This document shows, piece by piece, positions 16,968-25,230 of a DNA stretch of 45,444 nucleotides; position 1 is the first letter of the stretch, and each line of letters starts with the position of its first letter. The translations under genes and the position numbers were made by a program. Source of the DNA: an uncultured Pelagibacteraceae bacterium (GTDB taxonomy: Bacteria > Pseudomonadota > Alphaproteobacteria > Pelagibacterales > Pelagibacteraceae); contig CABXYU010000005.1 in assembly GCA_902516625.1 (NCBI GenBank), positions 1 to 45,444 on the forward strand. Reading direction: 5' to 3'. Below the pieces are notes generated by a model. That model worked only from the letters and a program-made list of their open reading frames with translations, made no database searches and had not been told where the DNA came from.

Positions 16968-17842
16968 TGAGAAATACTTTTTTTACTCTTATTAAAAAGT
17001 GAGTAAAATTGAAGTAATACAGCTGACAGAATTATTGCTCCTCCAATTAATCCATAAATCGAAGGTCTTTCACTTACAAATAGAAATGCCCAAATGGGTC
17101 CCAGCACAGATTCGGATAACATAATAATACCTACCATCGCTGATGGTGTCGTTCTAGCTCCAATAGTAATAAAAATAAATCCAAACCCAACTTGAAAAAA
17201 TCCAGCTATAAAACCTAAAAAAATATCATGAGGCGATATTAAAATTTTAGTTGATAATATAAATCCAATCAAACATGAGCTTAAACCTGCTATAAATTGA
17301 GCTGGAACCATATCGACTGTTGGAAATTTTCTAACAATCATAATCAGCACAGCGAAAGTTATTGGCATGGTAAATGCTGCTAAGTTTCCAGATAATTCAC
17401 CTGGGGTTAATGAATTTCCTACCATTAATAAAACTCCAGAAAGTGCTAAAATAATTGAAAATAAAGTTAGTACTGAAATTTTTTCTTTCAGAAAGAAATA
17501 ACCAAAAATTGCTAAAAATATTATTTGTAGAGATATTATAAAATTAGTGTTTGCAACTGTTGTATTATACATTGCAAATACATAACCACAAAAACCAAAT
17601 GAGAGAATTACACCTCCAAAAAAACCAGGTAATCCTGACTTATAAAAAGCTTTAAATGTATCTTTTTTGTAACTAATTATTAAAAAAGTAAGAACGGTAA
17701 GAGAAAAAAATAGAGATCTCCAAAAAAGTATTTGCCAAAGAGTAGCTCCATCAAATGATTTAACTATTAAACCTCCAGTGCTTAAACTTAAAGCACCTAA
17801 AAAAATTAGTAATGGTCCTGGTAAATTTCTTATTATATTCAT
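16964..17842 (-). CDS. EamA/DMT-superfamily permease in the pxp operon
   Basis: A 292-residue inner-membrane protein with about ten helices in two EamA repeats. The first repeat includes GALSLSTGGLIVKSF and FWRSLFFSLTVL, the second FLGFIAGFFQVGFGFIFITIGARTTPSAMVGIIMLSE, a typical EamA end. Its ATG overlaps the pxpC stop (4 bp), so it is the third gene of the pxpB-pxpC transcript. Import or export of an amino acid or 5-oxoproline-related compound would fit the context, but the family gives no substrate. It ends just upstream of the gcv promoter and riboswitch. Confidence 0.85.
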   Translation of the reverse strand: MNIIRNLPGPLLIFLGALSLSTGGLIVKSFDGATLWQILFWRSLFFSLTVLTFLIISYKKDTFKAFYKSGLPGFFGGVILSFGFCGYVFAMYNTTVANTNFIISLQIIFLAIFGYFFLKEKISVLTLFSIILALSGVLLMVGNSLTPGELSGNLAAFTMPITFAVLIMIVRKFPTVDMVPAQFIAGLSSCLIGFILSTKILISPHDIFLGFIAGFFQVGFGFIFITIGARTTPSAMVGIIMLSESVLGPIWAFLFVSERPSIYGLIGGAIILSAVLLQFYSLFNKSKKSISH

Positions 17843-18786
17843 TGTATTTTTGAAATTAAGCTTTGTGTTTCAATTTCATACAACTTAAATAAGGTTTCTG
17901 CATCAGATAATTTAACTTCCTTAAACTTAATTTTTGATCCTGGAGGAATTTGGACTAATTTATCATAATCGGCACTTACTACTGAGGCTATTTTTGGATA
18001 TCCACCAATGGTTCCATGATCAGAAAGCATTATGATTGGATTTCCATCTGCCGGGACTTGAATCACACCCTTAAGCAATCCTTCTGATTTTATATTAGTG
18101 TCTACTATATTTTCAATCTTGGGCCCCTCCAGTCTCATGCCCATCCGATCAGTTAATTTTGAAACATTAAAATCTTTAGAAAAAAAATCTTTTTTTGATT
18201 TTTCTGAAAAATAATTAAAATTTGTACCCTTGATTACTCTAATATTTTCAATCTTGGTGTTTATAAAATCCAATTTTTTTTTAGTAAAATTATTATGAAT
18301 ATTTTTAATATTTATTTTTTGTAGATCTTTTATTTTTTTGCCTGAGTTAGATCCAATATTAGCTTTAGTATTTACTGAACAACTACCCCACTGATACTTT
18401 ATGTCAAATATTCCATTAATAGAAAGATATCCATAAACTGATTTATTAGTTGATAAAATATTTATCTCGTCGTTATTATCTAAAGTATAGCTCTCATAAC
18501 AATTTCCTTGAAATTTTTTATTACCCTTTTTTAACTCAAAATTTACATCACCAGAAATTGCAATATTTATTTGGCTCCCCTGATATTTAAGTAACGGACC
18601 TTGTAGAGCGAATTCTATTACTGCTGATCCAGATTCATTTCCTACTAACTTATTTGCTATTAAATAATTTCTATAATCCATTGCACCACTAAAAGGAATA
18701 CCAATATGATAAAGATTATTTCTTCCCTCATCTTGAAACGTTGTGTTTATACCAGCGCGTAATACTTCAAAATAATTAATTTCCAT
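17839..18786 (-). CDS. pxpC: 5-oxoprolinase subunit C (biotin-dependent carboxylase-like)
   Basis: With PxpA and PxpB it hydrolyses 5-oxoproline (pyroglutamate) to glutamate using ATP. The ATG at 18786 gives about 315 residues and the expected opening FEVLRAGINTTFQDEGR; a longer start at 18807 is possible but would extend further into pxpB. Signatures are GIPFSGAMDYRNYLIANKLVGN, KLTDRMGMRLEGP near 240, and GVIQVPADGNPIIMLSDHGTIGGYPKIA, all typical of the AHS2/KipA family. The N-terminus overlaps the pxpB C-terminus by 11 bp, and it overlaps the DMT permease at its 3' end. Confidence 0.92.
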   Translation of the reverse strand: MEINYFEVLRAGINTTFQDEGRNNLYHIGIPFSGAMDYRNYLIANKLVGNESGSAVIEFALQGPLLKYQGSQINIAISGDVNFELKKGNKKFQGNCYESYTLDNNDEINILSTNKSVYGYLSINGIFDIKYQWGSCSVNTKANIGSNSGKKIKDLQKINIKNIHNNFTKKKLDFINTKIENIRVIKGTNFNYFSEKSKKDFFSKDFNVSKLTDRMGMRLEGPKIENIVDTNIKSEGLLKGVIQVPADGNPIIMLSDHGTIGGYPKIASVVSADYDKLVQIPPGSKIKFKEVKLSDAETLFKLYEIETQSLISKIQ

Positions 18787-19453
18787 TAATTTTTTTAAAC
18801 TCCTCAATCGTTATCATTTTAAATGAAATTGAGTCTCCTGGGTTTATCAGATTTGGCTCATTTTCATTATTGGCATTAAAAATTTCTAAAGGTGTGTTGC
18901 CTATAATATTCCATCCACCTGGGCTTTCGAATGTGTAAACATTTGCAAATTGTTCTGTAATACCAACTGAACCCTTGGGTACTTTTACTCTTGGAGTCTC
19001 TAAACGTTTTACTCTCATATTTTTATCTAAATCTCCTAAAAAAGGCATTCCTGCTACAAATCCTGTCATATAGCAAAAATATTCTTTACTAAAAAAATTT
19101 TCTAAAATTTCATTTTTTTTTAATTTAATTTTTTCTTCTACTCGTTCAATATCTAGTGAGAAAGAGGAGTCGCAACAGACTGGAACCACTATATGTTTTG
19201 ACAACAATTTTTCATCTTTAATGATTTCGATATTTTCAATTAATTTTTTAATTTTACTAAAATTAGTTTTTTTTAAATCAAAAGAAATTATCAATTTATT
19301 GTATGAAGGTGTCAGATTCTTTATAAAATCAAAATTTTTATTTTTAATACTTTTAAAAAATTTGATTACATTCGAATTAGTCTTTTTATCTACTTCATTA
19401 CCAAAATCACAGTATGCAGCTGCGTCACCAAGATTTGATATATTTTTTATCAT
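18776..19453 (-). CDS. pxpB: 5-oxoprolinase subunit B (KipI/AHS1 family)
   Basis: A 225-residue partner subunit of the ATP-dependent 5-oxoprolinase. The family core is clear: FCYMTGFVAGMPFLGDLD, then LETPRVKVPKGSVGIT and FESPGGWNIIGNTPLEIF. The N-terminal LGDAAAYCDFGNEVD is the usual first strand-turn region, which supports the start at 19453. It is the first gene of a minus-strand set (pxpB, pxpC, DMT permease). The divergent pxpA start lies only 28 bp away. Confidence 0.92.
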   Translation of the reverse strand: MIKNISNLGDAAAYCDFGNEVDKKTNSNVIKFFKSIKNKNFDFIKNLTPSYNKLIISFDLKKTNFSKIKKLIENIEIIKDEKLLSKHIVVPVCCDSSFSLDIERVEEKIKLKKNEILENFFSKEYFCYMTGFVAGMPFLGDLDKNMRVKRLETPRVKVPKGSVGITEQFANVYTFESPGGWNIIGNTPLEIFNANNENEPNLINPGDSISFKMITIEEFKKINGN

Positions 19454-19481
19454 GCCATGTTATACTTCAACTATTTAAACT

Positions 19482-20255
19482 ATGGAAATTAATATAAATT
19501 GTGATTTAGGAGAGAAATCTAAACATCATTCTGATAAGCATGATCCAGATTTACTCGAAATAGTAAATTCTGCTAATGTTGCCTGTGGATATCACGCAGG
19601 TGATGAGGAAACTATGACTAAAGTTATAAGGATTTCAAAAAAAAATGGCGTCAGTATTGGTGCACATCCGTCTTTTAATGATCCTGAAAACTTTGGAAGA
19701 GAAAGAATGAATCTTTCATCAGCAGAAATAAAAAAGCTCATTATAGATCAATATGAAATTCTTCAAAAATTAGCCTCAGATCAAGGGGAAAACGTAACTC
19801 ATATAAAACCTCATGGAGCATTAAATAATATGGCATGTGAAGATTTGGAGCTGTCTTTAATACTTGCAAAAGTAATAAAAGATATCAACAAAGATTTAAT
19901 TTATTTGGTGCCAACAGGGTCCAAAATGCAAGAGGCTGCTAGAAGTTTAGATATGAATATCGCTTGTGAAATATTTGCAGATAGAAATTATGAAGATGAT
20001 GGAAACCTTGTATCAAGAAAAAAATCAAATGCTTTAATAACCGATCCAAAAATTGCTCAAAACCATGTTTTAAAGATGGTTCAAAGTCAGTCACTTAATT
20101 GTCACAGCGGAAAGCAAATACCTTGCGAAATCGACTCAGTATGTATACATGGTGATAATGAAAGTTCGCTGGCCACTGCACGATCAATAAAAGAAAATCT
20201 GGTCAAAAATGGTTTGGAACTTAAAACATTAACAGAATTAAAAAAATTTAAATAA
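19482..20255 (+). CDS. pxpA: 5-oxoprolinase subunit A (LamB/YcsF family)
   Basis: A 257-residue TIM-barrel-like subunit of 5-oxoprolinase. It begins ININCDLGE, the invariant family N-terminus, and has ANVACGYHAGDE (33-44), GAHPSFNDPENFGR and HIKPHGALNN, followed by ADRNYEDDGNLVSR and VCIHGDNESS near the end. The start is fixed because the conserved N-terminus begins right after the Met. It is divergent from pxpB and pxpC, an uncommon split for genes of one enzyme, and a TPR gene follows 2 bp later on the same strand. Confidence 0.95.
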   Translation: MEININCDLGEKSKHHSDKHDPDLLEIVNSANVACGYHAGDEETMTKVIRISKKNGVSIGAHPSFNDPENFGRERMNLSSAEIKKLIIDQYEILQKLASDQGENVTHIKPHGALNNMACEDLELSLILAKVIKDINKDLIYLVPTGSKMQEAARSLDMNIACEIFADRNYEDDGNLVSRKKSNALITDPKIAQNHVLKMVQSQSLNCHSGKQIPCEIDSVCIHGDNESSLATARSIKENLVKNGLELKTLTELKKFK

Positions 20256-20257
20256 TT

Positions 20258-20752
20258 ATGAAAAAAATAATAATTTTAATATTTTCTTTTATCCTAATTT
20301 ATACAAGTGCTTTTAGTGCTGGTAGTGATGGAGGAAGTAGCAGTAAAGTAAAAAAATTAAGCTCCTATGATTCTGCTGTAAACAAAATAAAAAAAGCAAA
20401 AAAATACGAGAAAAAAGGTAAAGATAAAAAAGCAAAAAAAACTTACAAAGAAGCCTTAAAATATCTTTACAAAGCTAATAAGGAAAAACCTGCTGACCCA
20501 GATACACTTAATTATTTAGGTTTTGCAAATAGAAAAGTTGATAATTTGAAAGATGCTGAAATATACTATTTAATGGGCTTAGAGATAAATCCAAATCACG
20601 TTGGGATAAATGAATATTTAGGCGAACTATACGTTATTACAAATAGAATGGACCTTGCACAAAAAAGACTTGCAGTGTTAATGAACTGTAATTGTAAAGA
20701 GTTTGATGAACTTAAAGCAGTTATAGATGGTAAAAAAGAATCTAAATATTAA
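20258..20752 (+). CDS. secreted TPR-repeat protein
   Basis: A 164-residue protein with a Sec signal peptide (residues 1-20, ending TSAFSA). A Lys-rich linker is followed by about three tetratricopeptide repeats; the clearest is DPDTLNYLGFANRKVDNLKDAEIYYLMGLEINPNH, broken here as two pieces around residues 77 and 94. The last repeat ends in CNCKEFDEL with two close cysteines that could bind metal or form a disulfide. It is probably a periplasmic protein-interaction module. It follows pxpA by 2 bp and converges with dctM, overlapping its stop by 4 bp. Its partner is unknown. Confidence 0.8.
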   Translation: MKKIIILIFSFILIYTSAFSAGSDGGSSSKVKKLSSYDSAVNKIKKAKKYEKKGKDKKAKKTYKEALKYLYKANKEKPADPDTLNYLGFANRKVDNLKDAEIYYLMGLEINPNHVGINEYLGELYVITNRMDLAQKRLAVLMNCNCKEFDELKAVIDGKKESKY

Positions 20753-22059
20753 TTTATATTTTTAATCATTTGCTCTGGCATCCATAGAGCTATTTCAGGA
20801 AAAATAACTACTAAAACAACCGCTAAAACCATTAATAGAAATAATGGAAACGCACTCTTTGCAATATACCCCATGTCTCGATTTGCCATTCCTTGTAAAA
20901 CAAATAAGTTAAAACCAACGGGAGGAGTAATTTGAGCCATTTCAACTACTATCACTAAAAAAATACCAAACCAAATCATATCAAAACCAGCTTGTCTAAT
21001 CATTGGTTCAATAATCGCCATTGTAAGAACTACAGCTGAGATACCATCTAAAAACATTCCAAGAATAATATAAAAAACCATCAATACAAAAATAAGTAAA
21101 TAAGGAGAAAGTTCCATACTTTCAATCCAAATAGCTAGGTTTCTTGGAAGTCCTGTAAAACCCATTGCTAAAGACAAAAAAGTTGAACCAGCCAATATAA
21201 AAGCAATCATACAAGAAGTTTTTGTTGCACCAAGAAGAGAGGATTTAAAAGTCTCTAAAGTTAAACTTTTTTGAAGATAAGATAGAATTAATGCTCCAAC
21301 AACACCTAAAGATGCTGCCTCTGTAGCAGTTGCTACTCCGCTGTAGATTGATCCTATTACTGAAAGAATAAGAATAATTACTGGCAAAAGTTGCTTTGAT
21401 CTTTTTATCTTTTCTAAAAATGAATAATCTTCAATAATTTTTGGCATATCTTTTTTATTCATTAAAGACCAAATTATTACGTAGGACATGAATATAAGAG
21501 CAATCATTATTCCAGGGATTATTCCAGCAATGAATAATTTTGCTATAGATTCTTGAACAGTAACACCATATATAATTAGAATAATTGATGGTGGAATAAG
21601 CAGACCCAAAGTGCCAGAACCTGCTAAGCTACCTAATAAAATTTTTTCAGGATAATTTCTTTTTCTCAACTCAGGAATAGACATTTTTCCAACAGTCGCT
21701 ACTGTGGCTGCAGATGAACCAGAGATTGCTGCAAATAATGCACATCCAACAACATTTACATGAATCAAACCTCCAGGTAATTTTTGCATCCATGGAGATA
21801 AACCTTTAAACAAATTTTCTGAAAGTCTTGTTCTAAATAAAATTTCTCCCATCCAAACAAATAAAGGTAATGCTGTTAAAGTCCATGATGATGCGGTGCC
21901 CCATATGGTTGTTGCCATAGCGTCTCCAACTGGTCTAGAAGTAAAAAGCATCATTCCAATAGCAGATACTCCCACCATACTTAATGCAACCCAAATTCCA
22001 GTACCTAAAAAGAACAATAAAACAGTAATAAAAAAAATTGTTAAGAATATCTCAATCAT
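20749..22059 (-). CDS. dctM: TRAP transporter large permease (DctM)
   Basis: The 12-helix transport subunit of a tripartite ATP-independent periplasmic transporter, driven by a sodium or proton gradient. It has 436 residues. Signatures are PLFVWMGEILFRTRL, ISGSSAATVATVGKMSIPEL, GSLAGSGTLGLLIPPSI and the C-terminal EMAQITPPVGFNLFVLQG, as usual for DctM. Its ATG overlaps the dctQ stop (ATGA). The substrate is set by DctP and is unknown; the pxpABC neighbourhood suggests pyroglutamate or another small carboxylate. Confidence 0.95.
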   Translation of the reverse strand: MIEIFLTIFFITVLLFFLGTGIWVALSMVGVSAIGMMLFTSRPVGDAMATTIWGTASSWTLTALPLFVWMGEILFRTRLSENLFKGLSPWMQKLPGGLIHVNVVGCALFAAISGSSAATVATVGKMSIPELRKRNYPEKILLGSLAGSGTLGLLIPPSIILIIYGVTVQESIAKLFIAGIIPGIMIALIFMSYVIIWSLMNKKDMPKIIEDYSFLEKIKRSKQLLPVIILILSVIGSIYSGVATATEAASLGVVGALILSYLQKSLTLETFKSSLLGATKTSCMIAFILAGSTFLSLAMGFTGLPRNLAIWIESMELSPYLLIFVLMVFYIILGMFLDGISAVVLTMAIIEPMIRQAGFDMIWFGIFLVIVVEMAQITPPVGFNLFVLQGMANRDMGYIAKSAFPLFLLMVLAVVLVVIFPEIALWMPEQMIKNIN

Positions 22060-22538
22060 TTTTTAATTATTCTCAAAATAAATTGATGAAAAACACTAAT
22101 AAAAAAAATGACCGACCCAATAGCTACACAAGTTTGAGGTATCCAAATTAATATCTCATCTGCACCTTCACTTCGTTCTTGAAACTTATAAGAAATCATT
22201 AACATTTTTACGAAGTAAAATGCTAGATACCCTGAAAAAAAACTTGCTATAGTTAAACACCATATTTCAGCAAGTCTTTTCCTATTTCCAGAAAGTTTTT
22301 CTAAAAATAAAGTTATCCTTATATGGCCTCCTTCAATAAAAGTGAAAGCTAGTGCAAAAAAAGATGCTGCTGCCATGCAGTAACCAGAATATTCAGCTAA
22401 ACCTCTTATATAAAATCCAAAAATTCTTGATGAAATACCTACTAAAATAAAAACAGCCACTAGTATGAGAAAAAATGCAGCGATATAACCAGAAAACTTA
22501 TAAAGTTTATTCAAAGTTGAATCTAAAGATTTAAACAT
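22056..22538 (-). CDS. dctQ: TRAP transporter small permease (DctQ)
   Basis: A 160-residue four-helix membrane protein with the DctQ pattern: FILVAVFILVGISSRIFGFYIRG, then LAEYSGYCMAAASFFALAFTF and GGHIRITLFLEKLS, and a final hydrophobic hairpin. It forms the membrane complex with DctM, whose start overlaps its stop. It lies 52 bp downstream of dctP, with a perfect palindrome in between that may keep dctP transcript more abundant than the permease part. Confidence 0.92.
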   Translation of the reverse strand: MFKSLDSTLNKLYKFSGYIAAFFLILVAVFILVGISSRIFGFYIRGLAEYSGYCMAAASFFALAFTFIEGGHIRITLFLEKLSGNRKRLAEIWCLTIASFFSGYLAFYFVKMLMISYKFQERSEGADEILIWIPQTCVAIGSVIFFISVFHQFILRIIKK

Positions 22539-22545
22539 AAATGAT

Positions 22546-22575
22546 TAAGGCCATTTATAATTATAAATGGCCTTA
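22546..22575 (-). repeat. perfect 30-bp palindrome between dctP and dctQ
   Basis: TAAGGCCATTTATAA is followed at once by its exact reverse complement. No T run follows on the minus strand, so it is more likely an mRNA-stabilising hairpin at the 3' end of the dctP message, or a protein site, than a terminator. Confidence 0.8.
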
Positions 22576-22590
22576 GGATAAATGATTTAA

Positions 22591-23562
22591 TTATTTATAT
22601 GCTGATAAAACAGCAGACCCTCTTGATCCAGCTTTTTGAGACCATTCCTTTGCCATCGTCTCTCCAACTTTTTCAAAATGAGCTTGTAAAGAAGAATTAA
22701 CTTTTCCAACTACCATTCCGGCATCTGCTAAAGCTTTCTTATCACCAACATTTCCTTGTTTTGATAATTGCCAACCTTTTCTCTCAGCTAATTTTGCTTG
22801 TTTCATAACCAAATCTTTTGTGGATTGGTCTAGTTTATTCCAAGCATCCTTGTTTACAATTATCATATTTTTCGGAAACCAAGCTGCAATATCATAAAAG
22901 TATTTTACTCCATTTTCCCAAATCTTAGAGTTCTTCCCTGTAGTTGGTGAGGTAATCATACTTTCAACAGCGCCAGTAGAAAATGCCTGACTTATTTCTG
23001 CAGCTTCAATTTTTGTTGGAGCCATACCAGTAAGTTCAGCTATTCTAATAGTCGCTGAGTTGTAAGCTCTAAACTTCAATCCTTTAAGATCATCTACAGA
23101 GTTGATTTCCTTTTTGCTATAAAGACCTTGTGCAGGCCATGGTACAGCATACAAAAACACAAGACCTTTTTTATCTAGTTCTTTAACAATCTCATCCTTT
23201 GACGCTCTATAAAGCTTCATTGCATCAGAATAAGATGTAGCCAGAAATGGTTGTGAGTCTATCTCTAACAACGGATCCTCTTTTCCTAATGCAGACATAA
23301 ATCTCTCTCCAATTTGAGCTTGTCCAGTTCTAACTGCTCGAAAGATCTCTCCACCTTTGAACAATGATCCACCAGGATGAGTTACAATCGTTAATTTACC
23401 TCCACTTTTTTCAGTCACATTTTTTGCGAATTCAGCTGCATTTGCAGAGTGGAAATTTCCAGCTCCATAAGCTAAAGCCATGTCCCACTTTTCTGCTAAA
23501 GCAACATTAATTGACAAAACTAATGAAACTAAAATAGTAAAAAAATATTTTATAAATTTCAT
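22591..23562 (-). CDS. dctP: TRAP transporter substrate-binding protein (DctP)
   Basis: A 323-residue periplasmic solute receptor with a signal peptide (residues 1-23, ending ALA before EKWDMALAYG). The family motif is DDLKGLKFRAYNSATIRIAELTG with Arg165 as the likely carboxylate-binding arginine, followed by EAAEISQAFSTGAVESMITSP. It has a strong GGAGG ribosome site upstream. It is first in a dctP-dctQ-dctM operon. Substrate cannot be read from sequence; Bordetella DctP6/DctP7 are TRAP receptors that bind pyroglutamate, which makes that ligand worth testing given pxpABC next door. Confidence 0.93.
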   Translation of the reverse strand: MKFIKYFFTILVSLVLSINVALAEKWDMALAYGAGNFHSANAAEFAKNVTEKSGGKLTIVTHPGGSLFKGGEIFRAVRTGQAQIGERFMSALGKEDPLLEIDSQPFLATSYSDAMKLYRASKDEIVKELDKKGLVFLYAVPWPAQGLYSKKEINSVDDLKGLKFRAYNSATIRIAELTGMAPTKIEAAEISQAFSTGAVESMITSPTTGKNSKIWENGVKYFYDIAAWFPKNMIIVNKDAWNKLDQSTKDLVMKQAKLAERKGWQLSKQGNVGDKKALADAGMVVGKVNSSLQAHFEKVGETMAKEWSQKAGSRGSAVLSAYK

Positions 23563-23653
23563 TTAACCTCCATTTTTATTAATAGTATTTCATAATGTAT
23601 CTTCAATTTTATCAATAAAAAAAAACACTACTTTTAATTGAATTATTAAAGAT

Positions 23654-24287
23654 TTGAATTATTATAAACCCATTTTGTTAGAAGAAACACTTATATTAAC
23701 CCAAATTATTTTTATAGATATTATCTTAGCGGCAGATAATGCAATCATTATAGGTTTAATTGCAGCTAATTTTGTTCCAAAAAATAGGAGGCAAATAATT
23801 TTATGGGGTGTTGCTGGAGCATTAGTCTTTAAAATTATTTTTGCTTTATTTGCAACTTATCTCTTTAAATTTTACTTTATAAAGATACTCGGTGGACTAT
23901 TATTAATTTGGATTGTAAATGACTTACGTAAAGATTTATTTGAAATAAAAAAAAGTAAAATCACCAAAAAAAAAATCAAATGAACCTTCATACATACAAA
24001 GTGTTTATAAAGTGCTATTTGCAGATATAACAATTAGTTTTGACAACGTAATAGGTGTTGTAGGAGCAGCAAAAGGAAATTTTAGCTTTATGATTTTTGG
24101 ATTAGTACTTTCGGTGGTTCTCACAGGAGCATTGGCAACATATCTTGCAAATTATATTCAAAAACATTTATGGATAGCTTATGTGGGTCTAGGTTTTATT
24201 CTTATTGTTGCTTTACAGCTTGTAATTGGTGGACTTGTAGATTTAGATATTTTATCAATTAATCAAGAATTTAAAAAATATTTTTAA
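23654..24287 (+). CDS. TerC-family membrane protein (frameshifted)
   Basis: An integral membrane protein of the TerC/YjbE family, members of which export manganese or other metals. The N-terminal part has DIILAADNAIIIGLIAANF and the C-terminal part DITISFDNVIGVVGAAKGNF, the two Asp-Asn metal signatures of the family's internal repeat. The two halves are in different frames. The break is a run of ten A (23966-23975); nine A would join them as KKKSNEPSYIQSVYKVLFAD and give 210 residues. The start is a TTG at 23654, since an in-frame stop lies just upstream and no ATG is available. No yybP-ykoY manganese riboswitch is seen upstream. Confidence 0.8.
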
Positions 24288-24298
24288 AGAATATTAAA

Positions 24299-25156
24299 TT
24301 GCCAATAAAACATTTATTCATTCTATTATTTATTATGATGGCGCATGGCAGTGCATTTCCTGTAGCTAAATTAGCTTTAAATAACTCGGTGCCACCTATA
24401 TTAATGGCATCTCTTCGTATGGGACTAGTTTTTTTAATTTTAATTCCTTTTTGGAATTTTCAATTACCAAATAAAAAATATTTTAAATCACTCATTTTTT
24501 TTTCTTTATCAATGGGTGTAATGGTTTATGTCTTTATGAATCTTTCACTATACCACTCCTCAATAATTTCACCTATTATTATGGGATCTCAATTGGCAAT
24601 TCCATTTGGGATAATGGCAAGTGCTTTGATTCTTAAAGAAAATATAAGTAAAAAAAAATGGATTTTAATTTTTACGTCTTTTATGGGTATATTTATTATT
24701 TTTTTCGATCCTGATTTAACCAAAAATTTATTAGGCTTATTCTTTGCAAGTCTAATGGCGCTATTTTTTGGTCTTGCTCAAGTTTACTCTCGATATTTAA
24801 AAGAATTGGACGTAAGTCTTATAAATTTGAGTACAGGAATTTTTGGTTTTGTAGTTTTAATTATGATCTCTTTTTTCTTAGAAGGAGATACCATAAATAA
24901 TTTTAAGAATATAAGTTTTAATTCATGGTCATTGATTTTTTATCAAGCGATAATTGTGTCTTTGTGTGCACATCTACTTATGTTTTATCTATATAAATTT
25001 TATACTGTTGGTAAGATATTTCCTTTTTACTCATTGTTTCCAATTTTTGGTATTTCTTTAAGTTTTTTGATTTTTGGAGAAATTCCATCTGTCTTATTTG
25101 CAATAGGGTCAATAATTGTTATCAGTTCTGTAATTTTACTCCATAAAATAAGATAA
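24299..25156 (+). CDS. EamA/DMT-superfamily permease
   Basis: A 285-residue membrane protein with about ten helices in two EamA repeats. HGSAFPVAKLALNNSVPPILMASLRM is the classic first-repeat opening (seen in two parts around residue 22), and the second repeat ends with FPIFGISLSFLIFGEIPS. The start used is a TTG at 24299, 11 bp after the terC stop, because it gives a complete first helix; the first ATG would start inside that helix. It is the third unrelated-looking DMT permease in the window, and its substrate is unknown. Confidence 0.8.
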   Translation: MPIKHLFILLFIMMAHGSAFPVAKLALNNSVPPILMASLRMGLVFLILIPFWNFQLPNKKYFKSLIFFSLSMGVMVYVFMNLSLYHSSIISPIIMGSQLAIPFGIMASALILKENISKKKWILIFTSFMGIFIIFFDPDLTKNLLGLFFASLMALFFGLAQVYSRYLKELDVSLINLSTGIFGFVVLIMISFFLEGDTINNFKNISFNSWSLIFYQAIIVSLCAHLLMFYLYKFYTVGKIFPFYSLFPIFGISLSFLIFGEIPSVLFAIGSIIVISSVILLHKIR

Positions 25157-25230
25157 TTTGCTTGTTGAAACTTTTAATAAATTAGATTTAATTTGGTCTT
25201 TTATAAATTGTTAACAAATAAAGGAATAAG

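Noticed and set aside
23563-23653. Looked for a yybP-ykoY manganese riboswitch before terC.
   Set aside because: The region is plain AT-rich sequence without the conserved GGGGAGUA-type elements or a three-way junction.
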